Source: Oscheius dolichura (taxonomy: Eukaryota; Nematoda; Chromadorea; Rhabditida; Rhabditidae). From it: a DNA stretch of 64,000 nucleotides. The position numbers were made by a program, and so were the translations under genes. The notes beneath the pieces are model-generated. The model saw only the letters and a list, made by a program, of their open reading frames with translations. It had not been told where the DNA came from and did no database searches. The stretch covers positions 3,334,001 to 3,398,000 of the forward strand of contig OW051494.1 of NCBI GenBank assembly GCA_932521035.1. The letters are read 5' to 3'. This document shows positions 52,444 through 63,744 of the stretch, one piece after another. Positions within the stretch are counted from its first letter, which is position 1. Each line of letters opens with the position of its first letter.

Positions 52444-55400
52444 ATGGCATCAAGACTCTGGGCAAAAAGTGAGGTACTTTTGAATGGAGGCATCAAGATA
52501 GCGTTGTACAAGTCCTCACGGAGTAAACTAGTGGTGGCCGTAGGTGATGTTCCAGGGCCCATGGTCAAAGGATTAATTTCTTTTGGTAATAGTTCCTCTT
52601 CTTTTATATACAAATTTACAGTGACTGAAACGGATAAAGATGATGGTTTACCACATACCCTGGAACATCTAGTATTTATGGGAAGCAAAAAATACCCTTT
52701 CAAGGGTGTTCTTGACATAATTGCAAATCGATGCTTGGCTAGTGGAACGAATGCATGGACTGACCAAGACCATACAGCTTATACTCTTAGCACGGTATTT
52801 CGTTCAAGGCATCAACTCATTCAGTATGTTTAGGTTGGTAGCGATGGATTTTTCAAAGTGCTTCCCGTATATATAAATCATCTTCTTTCTCCAATGCTGA
52901 CTGTAAGCTTTCAAACTAATATTTTACAAGATATTGCAGAGTTCTCAATATATGACCGAAGTTCATCACATTAATGGAAAGGGAGAAGATGCTGGAGTCG
53001 TTTACAGTGAGATGCAAGATCATGAATCCGAAATGGAAAACATTTTAGACATGTATGCCTTGTTATTTTTTTACGGAATTAGAAATTTCCTTTAGAAAAC
53101 TTAAGAAAACAATTTATCCTCCAAATAATCCTTATGGTGTCGACACTGGAGGAAGGCTGAAAAATCTTAGAGAATCTTGTAATATTGATTCGGTAAGACG
53201 GTCTATTTTCCATTTTACTCAGTTTTTTAGGTTCGCGCTTTTCATAAGCAGTTTTACCATCTTTCTAATATGGTCGTAACCGTCTGCGGGAAAGTTGATC
53301 ATCAGCGGCTTTTAGCTATTATGGAAGCAGTGGAAGAAGTTTTTTTGGAAGATATACAAATACCGTCTTATTCTAGGAACATTTACCGAATAATCCAGTC
53401 ACATTCACAGAGCCGTTTGCCTTCAATTTGTCACCAATTTCCGAGTCATCGGTACATCGAGTTACTTGTCCATCGGATGATGAATCTCGTGGAATCATTG
53501 ACATGAATTGGTTTGGACACCTACCGAATGACGTCCTGACGGGGACAGCGTTAGAGATTATGTTTGACTATATGTCGAATACTCCTGTCGCTCCACTACA
53601 AAAAGACTTCGTACTTTGCCCTGATCCTTTGGCAAGCCACGCTAATTTCCATATCAGTGAACAGGTAGCATTTTAAGAATGTATTCTAAACAAAGATTAT
53701 TTCTAGGTTGTTTCTCTTATTCATCTTCAATTTGGCGGAGTTCCGGTAGCTAGATTGGACGAAGTGAGGCAGAAGTTTTTAGAAAAGACAATGAAGGATT
53801 TGTCTAACCCCAATAATTGGGATATGGTATGTATTCTTGTTTTTGTTTTAATGATATATAAATTAGGAGCGCATGGGTTTTCTGATAGACCAATCAATTC
53901 AAGAAGAGCTTGTAAAGGTATGAAAGCATTTATGTATACATGTCTAAGAGTTATTTAGTTAGAGAATCGAGCAGCTGATGAAATTTTTGGTCATGTTCTA
54001 GGCCATCAGTTGTATGGGAAAAATGACGATGAAGCTTTCAAAGTTAGGGTCGATCAGGTCTGCTTTTGTCCTTCGTCTTTCTATTATATTCTTTGAAGAT
54101 TGCCTTACTGAAACGCCTTCGTACGGAGACTGCCGATTTTTGGACTGGTCTGCTTCAAAAATACTTTGCCAAACCGTCTGTAACAATAATGGGTGTACCT
54201 AGTGAAAAAATGGTGGACGAAATTGCAGCCGCAGAAAAGAAACGATTGGGTGAACAGAAAAAAAAATTGGGTGCGGAAGGCATAAAGAAATGCGCAGACA
54301 CTATAGAAGCCGCCATCAAGGAGAATATCGTATGATGAATATTTTACTATAATGAAAATATATCAGGAGAAGAAACCTAGCAAGGAGCTTCTTGATCAGA
54401 TGATTGTTAAAGAATTAGAAGAATTCGATCGCTTTCCGGTACAAACTGTAAGCAACACAGAAGGTATTTCATCAAAAATCATATACTAATTAATTTAGGG
54501 GGAGCAGCTATTGATGATGTCAATACAAAATTTCTTCAACAGTTCCCATTTACTACCTTCGTTCATAACATTCCGTCAAACTTTGTTGAGGTATGAGTTT
54601 AACCCACCTGCTTTAACTCTTTTTTAGCTTTTCACTTTACTAGACAGCAATGATTTAACTGTTGAACAGCGTGCTTGGTTAATGTTATACACCGAACTTC
54701 TATTTGAATCACCAGCAACAGTAGAAGGCCAACTGAAGACTGCCGATGAAGTGGCTAAGCTGTATACGAAAGATTTGGTTGATCATTCTATTGAAATTGG
54801 CGTTCAAGGACATTTTGACCGGCTTGTCAATTTGCGGTTAAAAGTACATCAGTTGTTTATTTTATATTAATTAAACTTCGAGGTTTCTCTCGACAAATTT
54901 CCAAAAATAGCTACATGGATGGAAGTGTTCACCAAAGGAGTCGTGTTTGAAGTATCCAGAGTGAAGATGTGTGCTCAGAAACTAGCAAGCGAAGCTCGAG
55001 ATCGTAAACGTGATGGTAGCACTGTTGCAAGCACCTCGCTCTGTAATTTAACATACAAAGAAAGTAAAGTCTTTTGTTTTCTCTAACAAATATCGTTAAG
55101 ACAGCAATTCACGTTTGTACAACGTAATTGTACTGGAAAGTTTCCACGAATCGATCGTCAAGAAATGTGAAAGCAGTCCGGAAGAAGTTATTACTGCACT
55201 GGAAGAGGTAAATAGCAGATTTTCTCACAAGTTTGTCTGTTTAGATAAGGAAAGCAGTGCTTTCCAAGGGTATTAATGCCCACATTCTATGCAATACACA
55301 ATTGATTGATGAAAAGCTATGTGGCCCGCACCTCTGGCAGTTTACTCAAGATGGCTTTGGTAACTCCGTGCCTTTTAAGGTATTAATATTTCATTAATAG

Positions 55401-56258
55401 AATCTATTTTAATATTAGATACAAACCGGTGAGGCTATTGATCCCAATTGCTTAGGCAAGCAGATGGTCACTTCTGTTGGAGGATCTGAATCATCATTCC
55501 TCGAACAAACTTGTCTAATCGATTGTGATTGGCTTGGAGAGGCCATAGTTCCTACAATGTTGTTTACACAATATCTTAGTCAAACAGAGGGTATGACATT
55601 GTTTTAATGATGATTACCACCTTAAATTTCAGGGCCTCTTTGGAATGGAATCCGTGGCGTGGGCCTTGCTTATGGAGTCAATATTTATGCGAAAGCCGAT
55701 AAGAAGGCCATTTCATTAAGTCTGTACAGATGTTCCCAGCCAGTCCAAGCGTATGAGCAAACTAAAAAGCTAGTAGTATGTGTCTTGCTGTTATATAGTT
55801 ACGCACTAATCTACAGACGGATATAATTGCGTCAGGAAAGGTGGATGAATCCGAGTTCGAAGCAGCTAAAAGATCACTGGTTTTTGAGTTGATGTCCCGT
55901 GAAGGCACTCCTAGCGCAGCTGGTAAACTAGCCATTTTGGGATGCTTACGTGGTAGCCCACCAGGATTTAATGAGTACGTATATCCGAATTTAAATTATT
56001 TTTTTAGAACTATTTGCAAAAAAATTTGGAATTTGTCGTCGTCTGAAATGGTCAAAATTGGAGGACCCAACATTTCCAGCCTCTTTGAGGTTTCAATATG
56101 TAATAAAAGTTTCAACGTCTATTTAGAACTTTGTCCGTGCTGTTGCTGTTCACCCACAGAAAGTTAATGAAGTCAAAGAAGCTTTCCCTGGTATTACGAC
56201 TTCAACTGTCAAATCACTTCATTTTGGAAGAATTACAAATGGGAAGAGCAAGAGGTGA
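52444..56258 (+). CDS. M16 family metallopeptidase, cytosolic C05D11.1 type
   Basis: Large zinc peptidase of 1001 residues in 22 exons, from 52444-52585 to 56127-56258. The inverted zinc motif HTLEH is at residues 59-63, in DDGLPHTLEHLVFMGS. A distal Glu-rich segment around GVVYSEMQDHESEM should hold the third metal ligand. The length and sequence style match the single-chain family that includes C. elegans C05D11.1 and yeast YOL098c, rather than insulysin or presequence protease. No mitochondrial targeting peptide is evident. A GTTTTAG acceptor lies directly before the ATG, suggesting SL trans-splicing. The gene follows VPS16 on the same strand after 322 bases. The donor of exon 6 (GTTTTT after 53338) is weak but needed for the frame. 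Confidence 0.92.
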
Positions 56259-56580
56259 GACTTGTAGAAGGCTGCGATATGTCAAACTCCAGAAAAGAAG
56301 AGAAATCTACGAGAATCACGAAAAAAAGCAGAGCAGAGTGATTTCTCCACATTAGTTTCATGTTTGTTATGTTTTCTGTCATAAATATTATTATGTTTAT
56401 ATACACTTCGATAAAAACAGAATTTATTGAAAACGAAAGAACAACGAAATAACAAGCTGGTGACAAGAGGTAAGGACAACGGGAAGGGGCAAAACCGGAA
56501 ACATGGCCTAGAAAGGGGGCTCGAAAGTGAGGTTTAGCGAGATGCAGCATTCGTTACCCTTTGTAGAGTCCCAACTAGAC

Positions 56581-58013
56581 TTAAGCCTTAGCTGTTACGG
56601 TTTCCTTCGGTTCATTCTTATTTGCTGGCTTCTTCTTAGGTTTCATGGCAGATTTCAGAACTTGAACCAGATTTTCATCCTATAGGCAAGCCGTTACGGA
56701 AAAACGTAGAAGAAATCATACCTTTAAGTGTGCCTCTGTTTCCAAAAGTTCCATGTCGAGAGGAAGACCGGCAATCTTTAGAAGCCCATTAGGCATAACA
56801 AGAACGGTCGCTTTGAATTGAGCGACGACCTCACCAGCAGTTTCGTACAATACCTTTACAAGAAAAGTAAAAAAGAAGAATGTGTTCCGACCTGATATGG
56901 TCTAACTAGTCCGTGCTTTTCACATTCAACAACACCCATTTTAGCCTTTACTTCATCTTCAAAGGCCCTCAAAGTGAATGGCATGGTACCGTGTTTGCTA
57001 ACACATTCCGAGTAGAAAGTACGAGATGCTTTCATTTTCAAGGAGTATTGTATTTCGTCGTTGCGTTTGAAAACAGTAGTGCGGGTATCCATATCTTTGG
57101 GCTTGCCTACAAAAAATAAAAACTATGTCACGAATTTCCCTCGTTAAGAATAACGAATAGACAAGTTATAGTAAAACAAAATTTTAGAAATCAACTGACC
57201 TTTGCCAGTAGAAAACAAAATATCAATTGCATAAACTTCATGCTTATCAATTTCAACTTTTTCCATTTCTTGTTTTTGTTTATCACCAGCATTTTGGATG
57301 ATTTGTTTTTCGCCATCAATTTGGTTCCTTTGAAGCTGGTGAGAAAGCATATTTTCGACAGGCGTAACTCCATAGTCAGTTGCCGTCTAGAAAATTTTAA
57401 ATGCAAAGGGTCATATTCGACTTACATTGTCAATGTTACTGCTAATCTGATTATTAGTATTACCAACTCGCAGTGAACGGACAGCAATTTCCATAGCTTC
57501 ATACGTAGCTTTCAAAAGATCTGCCGTTTTTCCAGTGACTTTATTCGTCTTGCTAGCGCCGACTACAACACTATGAGCAGCAGTAGCAATATATCCATCG
57601 ATATGTACTCCGAGATCAACTTTTACAAGCTGGCCATTCTTCAATACCACAGGAGGATCAGACCGAAGAGGAGAGAAATGGCAAATGCAATTATCGACAG
57701 AAATACATGTAGGCATAGCAATACCCTGTAAATTTATGATGAATAAATAAATTGTGATGCATGCCTTTGTAACATCCTTTTCCTTCTTGAAAATCTTGCT
57801 AGTTTTCTCGACAACTAGTTTGTCACCCAAATCACAAAGCTGCCCTACTTCGGCTCCATCTTTTACAGCTGCAATAACTTCTTTCAGTACAGCATTGGTG
57901 ATTTCAGCAGCAACCATGTATTTATTCACAACTGCATCATTGGATAAAGTTTCATTTTCATCCGTATGCGAGTCATGAGAGTCAGAACTAGACTCGCTAT
58001 CCTTTCTGACCAT
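56581..58013 (-). CDS. Proliferation-associated protein 2G4 (EBP1)
   Basis: Methionine-aminopeptidase-fold protein that binds ribosomes and RNA; catalytically dead in the family. Exons on the minus strand: 58013-57765, 57725-57426, 57386-57200, 57106-56892, 56853-56722 and 56679-56581, giving 393 residues (human 394). Visible motifs are [32 protein letters not shown] and [19 protein letters not shown], followed by a Lys-rich tail ([12 protein letters not shown]) that suits ribosome binding. The first intron begins with GC, not GT (AAG then GCATGC), and ends in TTTACAG, a GC-AG intron. The start follows a TAG acceptor three bases upstream. Confidence 0.95.
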
Positions 58014-58238
58014 TGTCTAAAACTTGTATTATACAGGCAAGAGAAAGAATAAAAATGTGTAACAACGTTCTGAGACGTATTTGTAGAATGATTTTCGAGA
58101 AAATGATGTTTGTCTTCATCACAAAGTTTCAATCCATATTTATCTGATGCAAAAGCAGTATCGAAAGACAGCAAAAAGACAAAATAAAGAAAGCAGAAAA
58201 AAGCTAGGAATAAAAAACTTTTGCGAAGAGGCCGAGAA

Positions 58239-58299
58239 TTGAATGAGCGCCCAGCGTCCCTAGATGCGCATGGGGGACAGGGACTGCGCGCTCATTCAA
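58239..58299. repeat. 61-base hairpin between divergent genes
   Basis: TTGAATGAGCGC at 58239-58250 is perfectly complementary to GCGCTCATTCAA at 58288-58299. Inside, GTCCC pairs with GGGAC, giving a longer imperfect stem around a loop. It lies between PA2G4 (start 58013, minus) and the microprotein gene (start 58403, plus). Confidence 0.6.
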
Positions 58300-58402
58300 A
58301 CACAATTTTTCTCTGTGTTTCCGTTTACTTTGAATTTTGTTTTTCTTTCTCTTCTGGCTTGTTTCTTTGGTTTGATAAAGTTCTCATTATTTCAGAAATA
58401 AG

Positions 58403-58589
58403 ATGTTCTCCGGCGCTGATGTAAACGTGCAAAAAGCCGCATCAGAAAAGGTGAAAGCAGATTTTGCAAATTTCGTCATTGCCTGCACTCTCGTAGAAAT
58501 TGGTTAGTTAATTCGTTTTGCTTGCTTGACGCTTTATTTCAGCAGCTTTTGCATCGTCATGGTTCGGTGTTGAATGGGTGCTTATCTAA
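58403..58589 (+). CDS. Small membrane microprotein, 48 residues
   Basis: Two exons, 58403-58502 and 58543-58589, encode 48 residues. The first half is soluble and charged (VQKAASEKVKADFANF); the second half is one hydrophobic span (VIACTLVEIAAFASSW) followed by FGVEWVLI. I do not recognise it. Size and layout resemble tail-anchored mitochondrial or ER microproteins, and the neighbour encodes a mitochondrial import chaperone, but that is only context. A TATTTCAG acceptor lies seven bases before the ATG. The intron has a GTTAGT donor and a TTTCAG acceptor, and the phase is kept. Confidence 0.65.
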
Positions 58590-58723
58590 TTGGAATTTTT
58601 ATAACACCAGCATTGTTCCCCTAGTTAGAGCATAAAAATTTCTAAAAAAAATGTGTACCTCTACCTTAGTTTACACTTATTGATATTTAAATTAGCTGTG
58701 GAATTGTTTATGCCTTTTTGTAG

Positions 58724-59069
58724 ATGGATGCGGATCCACAGACTTTACGCTTTATGCAACAGTTGCAAGCTGAAACACAACGACAGAAGTTTACGGAACA
58801 GGTAGTCAAACTAGGGTTTGATAAAGCGCATTATCTTTTTAGGTTCATACTCTAACAAACCGCTGCTGGGATATCTGCTTTGCCGATTATCGTCCTCCAA
58901 GTAAAATGGATGGAAAAACACAGACGTGTCTTCAGGTTGGTTTTCTACTTTTTTTCACATTCAGTATTCCAATTCAATTTTTTAGAACTGTGTGAATCGC
59001 ATGATCGACGCTAGTAATTTTATGGTTGAGCATTTGCAGAAAATGGAAACTGGGAGAGGAATGATTTAA
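58724..59069 (+). CDS. TIMM8: Mitochondrial intermembrane-space chaperone TIM8
   Basis: Small TIM chaperone that escorts hydrophobic precursors across the intermembrane space, usually with TIM13. Exons 58724-58801, 58843-58935 and 58986-59069 give 84 residues. The twin Cx3C motifs are CWDIC and CLQNC, 15 residues apart, forming two disulfides. The segment after the second motif, CVNRMIDASNFMVEHL, fits TIM8 better than TIM13. TTTTTGTAG ends immediately before the ATG, a likely SL trans-splice site. It starts 135 bases after the microprotein stop. Confidence 0.9.
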
Positions 59070-59129
59070 TGATATCTTGGACAACTTTGAATTTTCTTTT
59101 TTTCCTTCTAGTAGGTTATCTAGTTTATA

Positions 59130-59135
59130 AATAAA
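59130..59135 (+). terminator. AATAAA poly(A) signal of TIM8
   Basis: AATAAA about 61 bases beyond the TIM8 stop and 100 bases before the TTC7 start, as expected inside a nematode operon. Confidence 0.55.
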
Positions 59136-59234
59136 TTTCTTGATTTTTCCTTGTTTCTGATTGATTTGGCTTAGACCATTTTATTGCCTCTCTGCTCTTT
59201 GCTTAGTGATATCAGTAGTCGTAGTAGTTCAGAA

Positions 59235-62200
59235 ATGGCTACTAAATTGAAAGGAGGTCGTCTTGAAACTGAAGTTGATCGTGCGAGGACAGAAGGTATT
59301 CCACTACAGTATTGAGCCTAGTGCCATATGTAGGTAATTGGAAGCGCTTGTCGGACCTGCTTCCATCAATTAAATCAAAATCATCCGGTATGGAAGACAT
59401 GTATGATCTAATTGAAGCGGAAATCAAATTAGAAACCTTCCTTGAGCAGCTAGGAGGTATTTGTACTGTAGACTGACGGTTTTATGCTTTTTAGAATTAC
59501 ATCGGCCAAATGCTGAACATTCGGATGCTCTGAATTCAGTCGAATCACAACTAATGGAGATACTTCGAGAAAAGAACGCAATTACTGCTATCAAATTAGA
59601 AGTTAATCTTCTTTTGGCAAAGCTTCATTATGCAACAGCTCAATTCGATAGTGTAAGCAATGCCTAATATTTGTGAGGTTTTTTTTCTTTATTGCAGGCT
59701 TTGAAAGATGTAGAGAACTCCGGTATGGATTTGGCCAGCACACAATTCAGAAGCTTGCGATCATTTCGTCTTGTTGCCGAAGCCTACGCTATTAAAGGTT
59801 CATAGTAAAACACTGCATATTCCATTTTTTTTAAATTCCAGGGCTGTGTCTTGAACGCCAAGACGATAAGAAATTTATTAACGGTAGCCCTTCGCAAAAA
59901 GTGCAGTTTTGCTTTGAAAAGTCGGCCGATCTGGCAATTTTATACGTATCAGAGCTAGAAAAGACGCTCAGCACTTCAACAAAGGGTAGGTTATATCTGC
60001 ACTTTAAAGGAATAGTCAGGCCGGGGAGAAAAGTGTCCACAAGGGTCCACGCGTCCCGCTCAAATTTCATTTGAATTTTGAAACGTTGTTTTCGTTTTTG
60101 ATCATTTTTTCGTTAGTTTCACATGTTTTCGTCCAGCTTTTTTGCTGTTTATTCTATTGATAGCTAGTCTAATGCATTGCAATCGAAAAATATGTGAAAC
60201 GAGCCACATAAAACAAATTGAAATTTGAAGCTGGTTCACTAAATGTCAAAAAATACGCAGCGCGCGCTACGTACTACCGTAACTTTACCCCCCTCTCCCG
60301 ACCTAATTGTTCCTTTAAAATCATTTATTTTTAGGTCAAATTGCAACTGTAGCCGGTTATAAACAAGAAAAATTAGGAGAAATATTAGAAAGTTGCTTAG
60401 AAAAAGTTGCAAAAATGAGAGTTAAAGACCACACCCATGAAAATGTCCCCGATGCGGACGGAATTGAATGGTAAGGCAACAGAATGATTTTGTAACCTTT
60501 TTTTGTTTCAGGTATCGTAAAATTATTTCCCATCTTGGTGACAAGTCTACAGGCGAACGCCTCCAGCAAAAACTAGCAAAACAGCTGGCAGAACTTTTAA
60601 TAAGGACTGTGCTTCCGGAAAGAATTACCGCTAGCCAGGCTGTACACGCCAAAGCGCAGAACCTAAACTTCTACGCTGGTTCTCAGAAAAACTATTTTTC
60701 ACCAGCATCACGACAAGAAGAGATCATTTTACTGCTTATGATCAGTGAGGTAATCTTTTTATTGGGGTCTTTGCTGTGTGTTAGATTCCATCTGTAATAA
60801 TGCTTGAAGTTGATTCTTCAGCGTTTTGTTTGCCTCCAACAGATGGTCATTTTCTTCACGCATTCGCTGCTCTAATATTTCCAATTCTTCTTGTGCAGTT
60901 TGTCGGTTATTGGCAAGGCGACGTTCCAATTGTGTTAATCTTTAAACAATTACTTCTAGCAGGGCCCACTTACTTCATTGTCAGATCTTTATTTTTGGCT
61001 CGCTCTTCATCTCTTTCAACCACAGATCGAGTTTGTTCATTTTCCACAGCCACCGCTTTTCGTAAGCCATAGGCTATAGCGCTTTCTAACAAACTTCGGT
61101 AGGCTAAAATGGTCATTCGGAATTCATCTCTGACTTTCAATAACAACAATCCTCGCTCGCAACAACTAATTGTCGTTTGTCGAATGAGCTCATCTGAAAT
61201 GATGATTGGTTTCTTGGGCCAGGGAGCCTACCAAATAGTTGATCGTAAAGTTGACGTCTTATGGGGCAAACACCAAATGGTTTAGCTGATTTAGCATCTA
61301 ACTCTGCTTCAAATTGCTCTTCTAAAGCTGCCATGTCCATTCTTGTTACTGGAGTAGTAGATGTCTTCTGCGACCAAAAATGTTCGCCATCATTCCACGC
61401 TAATGGGGGTAAAATACAGTCCATAATGTTTTGGAGTTGCTGCTCTGTATCAATTGGAGGTAGTGTACTATCAGGAATATTAGAAAAGTTAATTGCATCT
61501 GTGCTAGCAGAATTGGGCACCTTTGATTGTAATTGGAGAAAGGGATTTTTATTTTCAGGGGAAATAGTGGGAGGCATGATCCCTGAGTGCGCTGATGTGG
61601 AATACTAACGCACCAGAGTGGCGCAAATTTAACCTTTTGGTTGTTCACATGCCCCTCCCGTGTTTGGAAAGAGTAATATGAAATATCTTACAGGTACTTT
61701 CTACTAGAGAAGTGGTTTTAAGCAGAAATGACGAACTCACTGGCTCTAGATTACAATCCATCCGTAACGCCAAATCTGTGTACAATCTTCTAACTCTAGT
61801 TCTATCCACATTACGCCAGTATCATATTCTGTCCAACATATTTGAGCGCTCTATGAAGTTCGCTAATCAAGACGTTTATCTATGGTAAATTTTATTATTA
61901 ATTTGATAACTGATTACTTAGGGAGCAATTTGGTCTTTCACTGCTGTGTCGCGGAAAGTGGCAGCGTGCAGCTCGTGTAATTGATGAAGCTGTTACTATA
62001 GAAGGAGCCAACACAGCAATATTACACTTGTTTTCTGCTCAGCTTCATATTCAGCATTTATGCCAGTTTGATATAGGTGAAATATATTTAATGATCTGAA
62101 TATTGAATCTTTGCAGCGTTGGGCCACGCCCAAACAGCATTGCAAGCAGCTTCGGACGGATCTGAAAAGTTTTTAGCACCAAGATGCCAGCTGATGGCTG

Positions 62201-63744
62201 CATTGGCGACTGGGTTAGGTTTTCATATACATTTACCATTATTTTTTATAGTTTACAAGCACAATGTGAGCCTTTATGGGATGAGCAGAGAAAGGGTTTG
62301 AATAAAGCTGTTGCCATGTTAGAAGAATGCGTGAGGATTGATGCTCATGATTATTTAGCTTTGTATTATTGTGCTCTCCTTCACGCTATTGGTATGTTCA
62401 GAAACTTTAAAATATAGGAAATTATAGTTCGTGATCTCGAAGGAGCAAGAGAGCGTTGCGCTCGTTCACTGGAACTGAATCCCGATCAACCGGCTGCATA
62501 TATGCTTATGGCGTTAATTTTTACTGCTGATGGAGACTTGAAGGTATCTGTTTTTCGTTATTTTTTTAAAATTTTACGTTTATTTTAGGGAGCCATGGAA
62601 CTTGTTCAAAATGCTTTAAAAGACTTTCCAAATAATTACGGTTTGCTTGTGCTCAGACTTCATATAGAATCCAAATTTGGTAAGTTACCACAAAAATTTA
62701 GTTTTATATTTGTAATGTAGGCAGAATTGACGATTCATTAAATACGTGTGCTCACTTGTTAGACTTTTGGAGAAAAAGAGAAGGGTCAGTAGAGGAAGAG
62801 CGAACCCAAATGACACTAAGCGCCAAGGATGGGCAATCTATGCTCAGAGAAGGAAGCCAAAAAGGGGTTGGCTCACGTGAAATGGTTAACGCTTCGACTC
62901 CTTTGTTTCCAACCCCATTGGGCATTGGAATTAATACTCCTGTGCTAGGGTCGAATACAAGCCAGACTGGGTTAGATTTAACAGGTAGTACTTGGAACGT
63001 GCTGTGAAGCGAAATACTTTTTTTAGATAGTGGTATCGCTCCTTCAGAGAATGGAGCACAGTCGACAGCTAGCGAAACAGTTGTAGCTGGATCTCCCCTT
63101 TCTGTTGCCATGTGGACAAAATTTATCGCTCAGGTTTCTTTAATAAACTTTATAAACGACATATTTTTAGGCAGATATGTGGCTAGCCCTTTCCGAGCTT
63201 TTTCTTGCTGAAGGTCGTCAGTCTGACCTAACGCCATGCGTTGAGCAAGCAGTTTCTCTTTTCCCACAGTCGCAACAAGCAATGTATCTAAAAGTATAAC
63301 TTTATTATACATTTTATAGTAGCAATTGTAGGGAAGATTGTATTTTTCTCGTGCTAAAACAAGGGAAAGTGGACAGACAGCAGCTAGGCTCATACAAGAA
63401 GCTAAAGCCGCGTTTTTATCTGCCCTTACACTATGTCCCTTACATTTGCCTAGTCTTTCGTCATTAGCAGAGCTTTATATTGAGGAGCAAAACCATCTAA
63501 TGGCGGAACATTTATATAAGTAAGCGTTTTTTTAAAAAAAAAATTCCTAATGTTTTACTGCAGAGAGCTAGTTAGGATAGATCCTATGAATTGTAATTGG
63601 TGGCAACGGTTGGGAGAATGTCAAATGATAACGGAATCTACTAACGCGGCTAAAGTTTCGTTCGCTACAGCTGCTAAACTCGATCGGTCAACTCCATTGC
63701 TACCGTTTTCAGCAATACCACTTGTTTTTCCATCGTCATTCTAA
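59235..63744 (+). CDS. Tetratricopeptide repeat protein 7 (TTC7)
   Basis: Scaffold that, with EFR3 and FAM126/hyccin, places phosphatidylinositol 4-kinase alpha at the plasma membrane. Eighteen exons: 59235-59295, 59334-59456, 59495-59652, 59698-59797, 59842-59985, 60335-60470, 60512-60749, 61694-61884, 61922-62076, 62117-62213, 62252-62391, 62428-62543, 62589-62679, 62721-62984, 63027-63133, 63171-63293, 63332-63519 and 63564-63744. They give 870 residues (human TTC7A 858). Family marks include WKRLSDLLP near the start, YFSPASRQEEIILLLMISE, and C-terminal TPR helices (HLPSLSSLAELYIEEQNHLM). Two introns are unusual: 59986-60334 holds a TTAA-type MITE, and 60750-61693 holds a complete antisense dynein gene. 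A GTTCAG acceptor two bases before the ATG and the 166-base gap to TIM8 suggest an operon. Confidence 0.94.
60004..60318. mobile_element. TTAA-flanked MITE inside a TTC7 intron
   Basis: TTAA at 60004-60007 and again at 60315-60318 brackets a 307-base element. Its ends are imperfect inverted repeats: AGGAATAGTCAGGCCGGGGAGA on the left, and AGGAACAATTAGGTCGGGAG when the right end is reverse-complemented. The TTAA duplication is typical of piggyBac-type elements. No coding capacity. It accounts for nearly all of the 349-base intron, whereas most TTC7 introns are under 60 bases. Confidence 0.75.
60758..60763 (-). terminator. AATAAA overlapping the DNALI1 stop codon
   Basis: On the minus strand CAA TAA A contains AATAAA, so the stop codon is inside the signal. 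Cleavage 10-30 bases further would fall in the antisense of TTC7 exon 60512-60749. Confidence 0.6.
60759..61577 (-). CDS. Axonemal dynein light intermediate chain (DNALI1/p28)
   Basis: Light chain p28 of inner-arm axonemal dyneins, also implicated in non-motile roles. Three exons on the minus strand, 61577-61232, 61193-60974 and 60939-60759, give 248 residues (human about 258). The donors are GTAGGC and GTAAGT; the acceptors are TTTCAG and TTTAAAG; all phases agree. The family core is clear: ILPPLAWNDGEHFW, TPVTRMDM, CPIRRQLYDQLFDELIR and CCERGLLLLKVRDEFRMT, then a coiled coil to the end. The whole gene lies within TTC7 intron 60750-61693 on the opposite strand and starts 117 bases from the next TTC7 exon. 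Nematodes lack motile cilia and flagellated sperm, so its job here is unclear. Confidence 0.93.
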
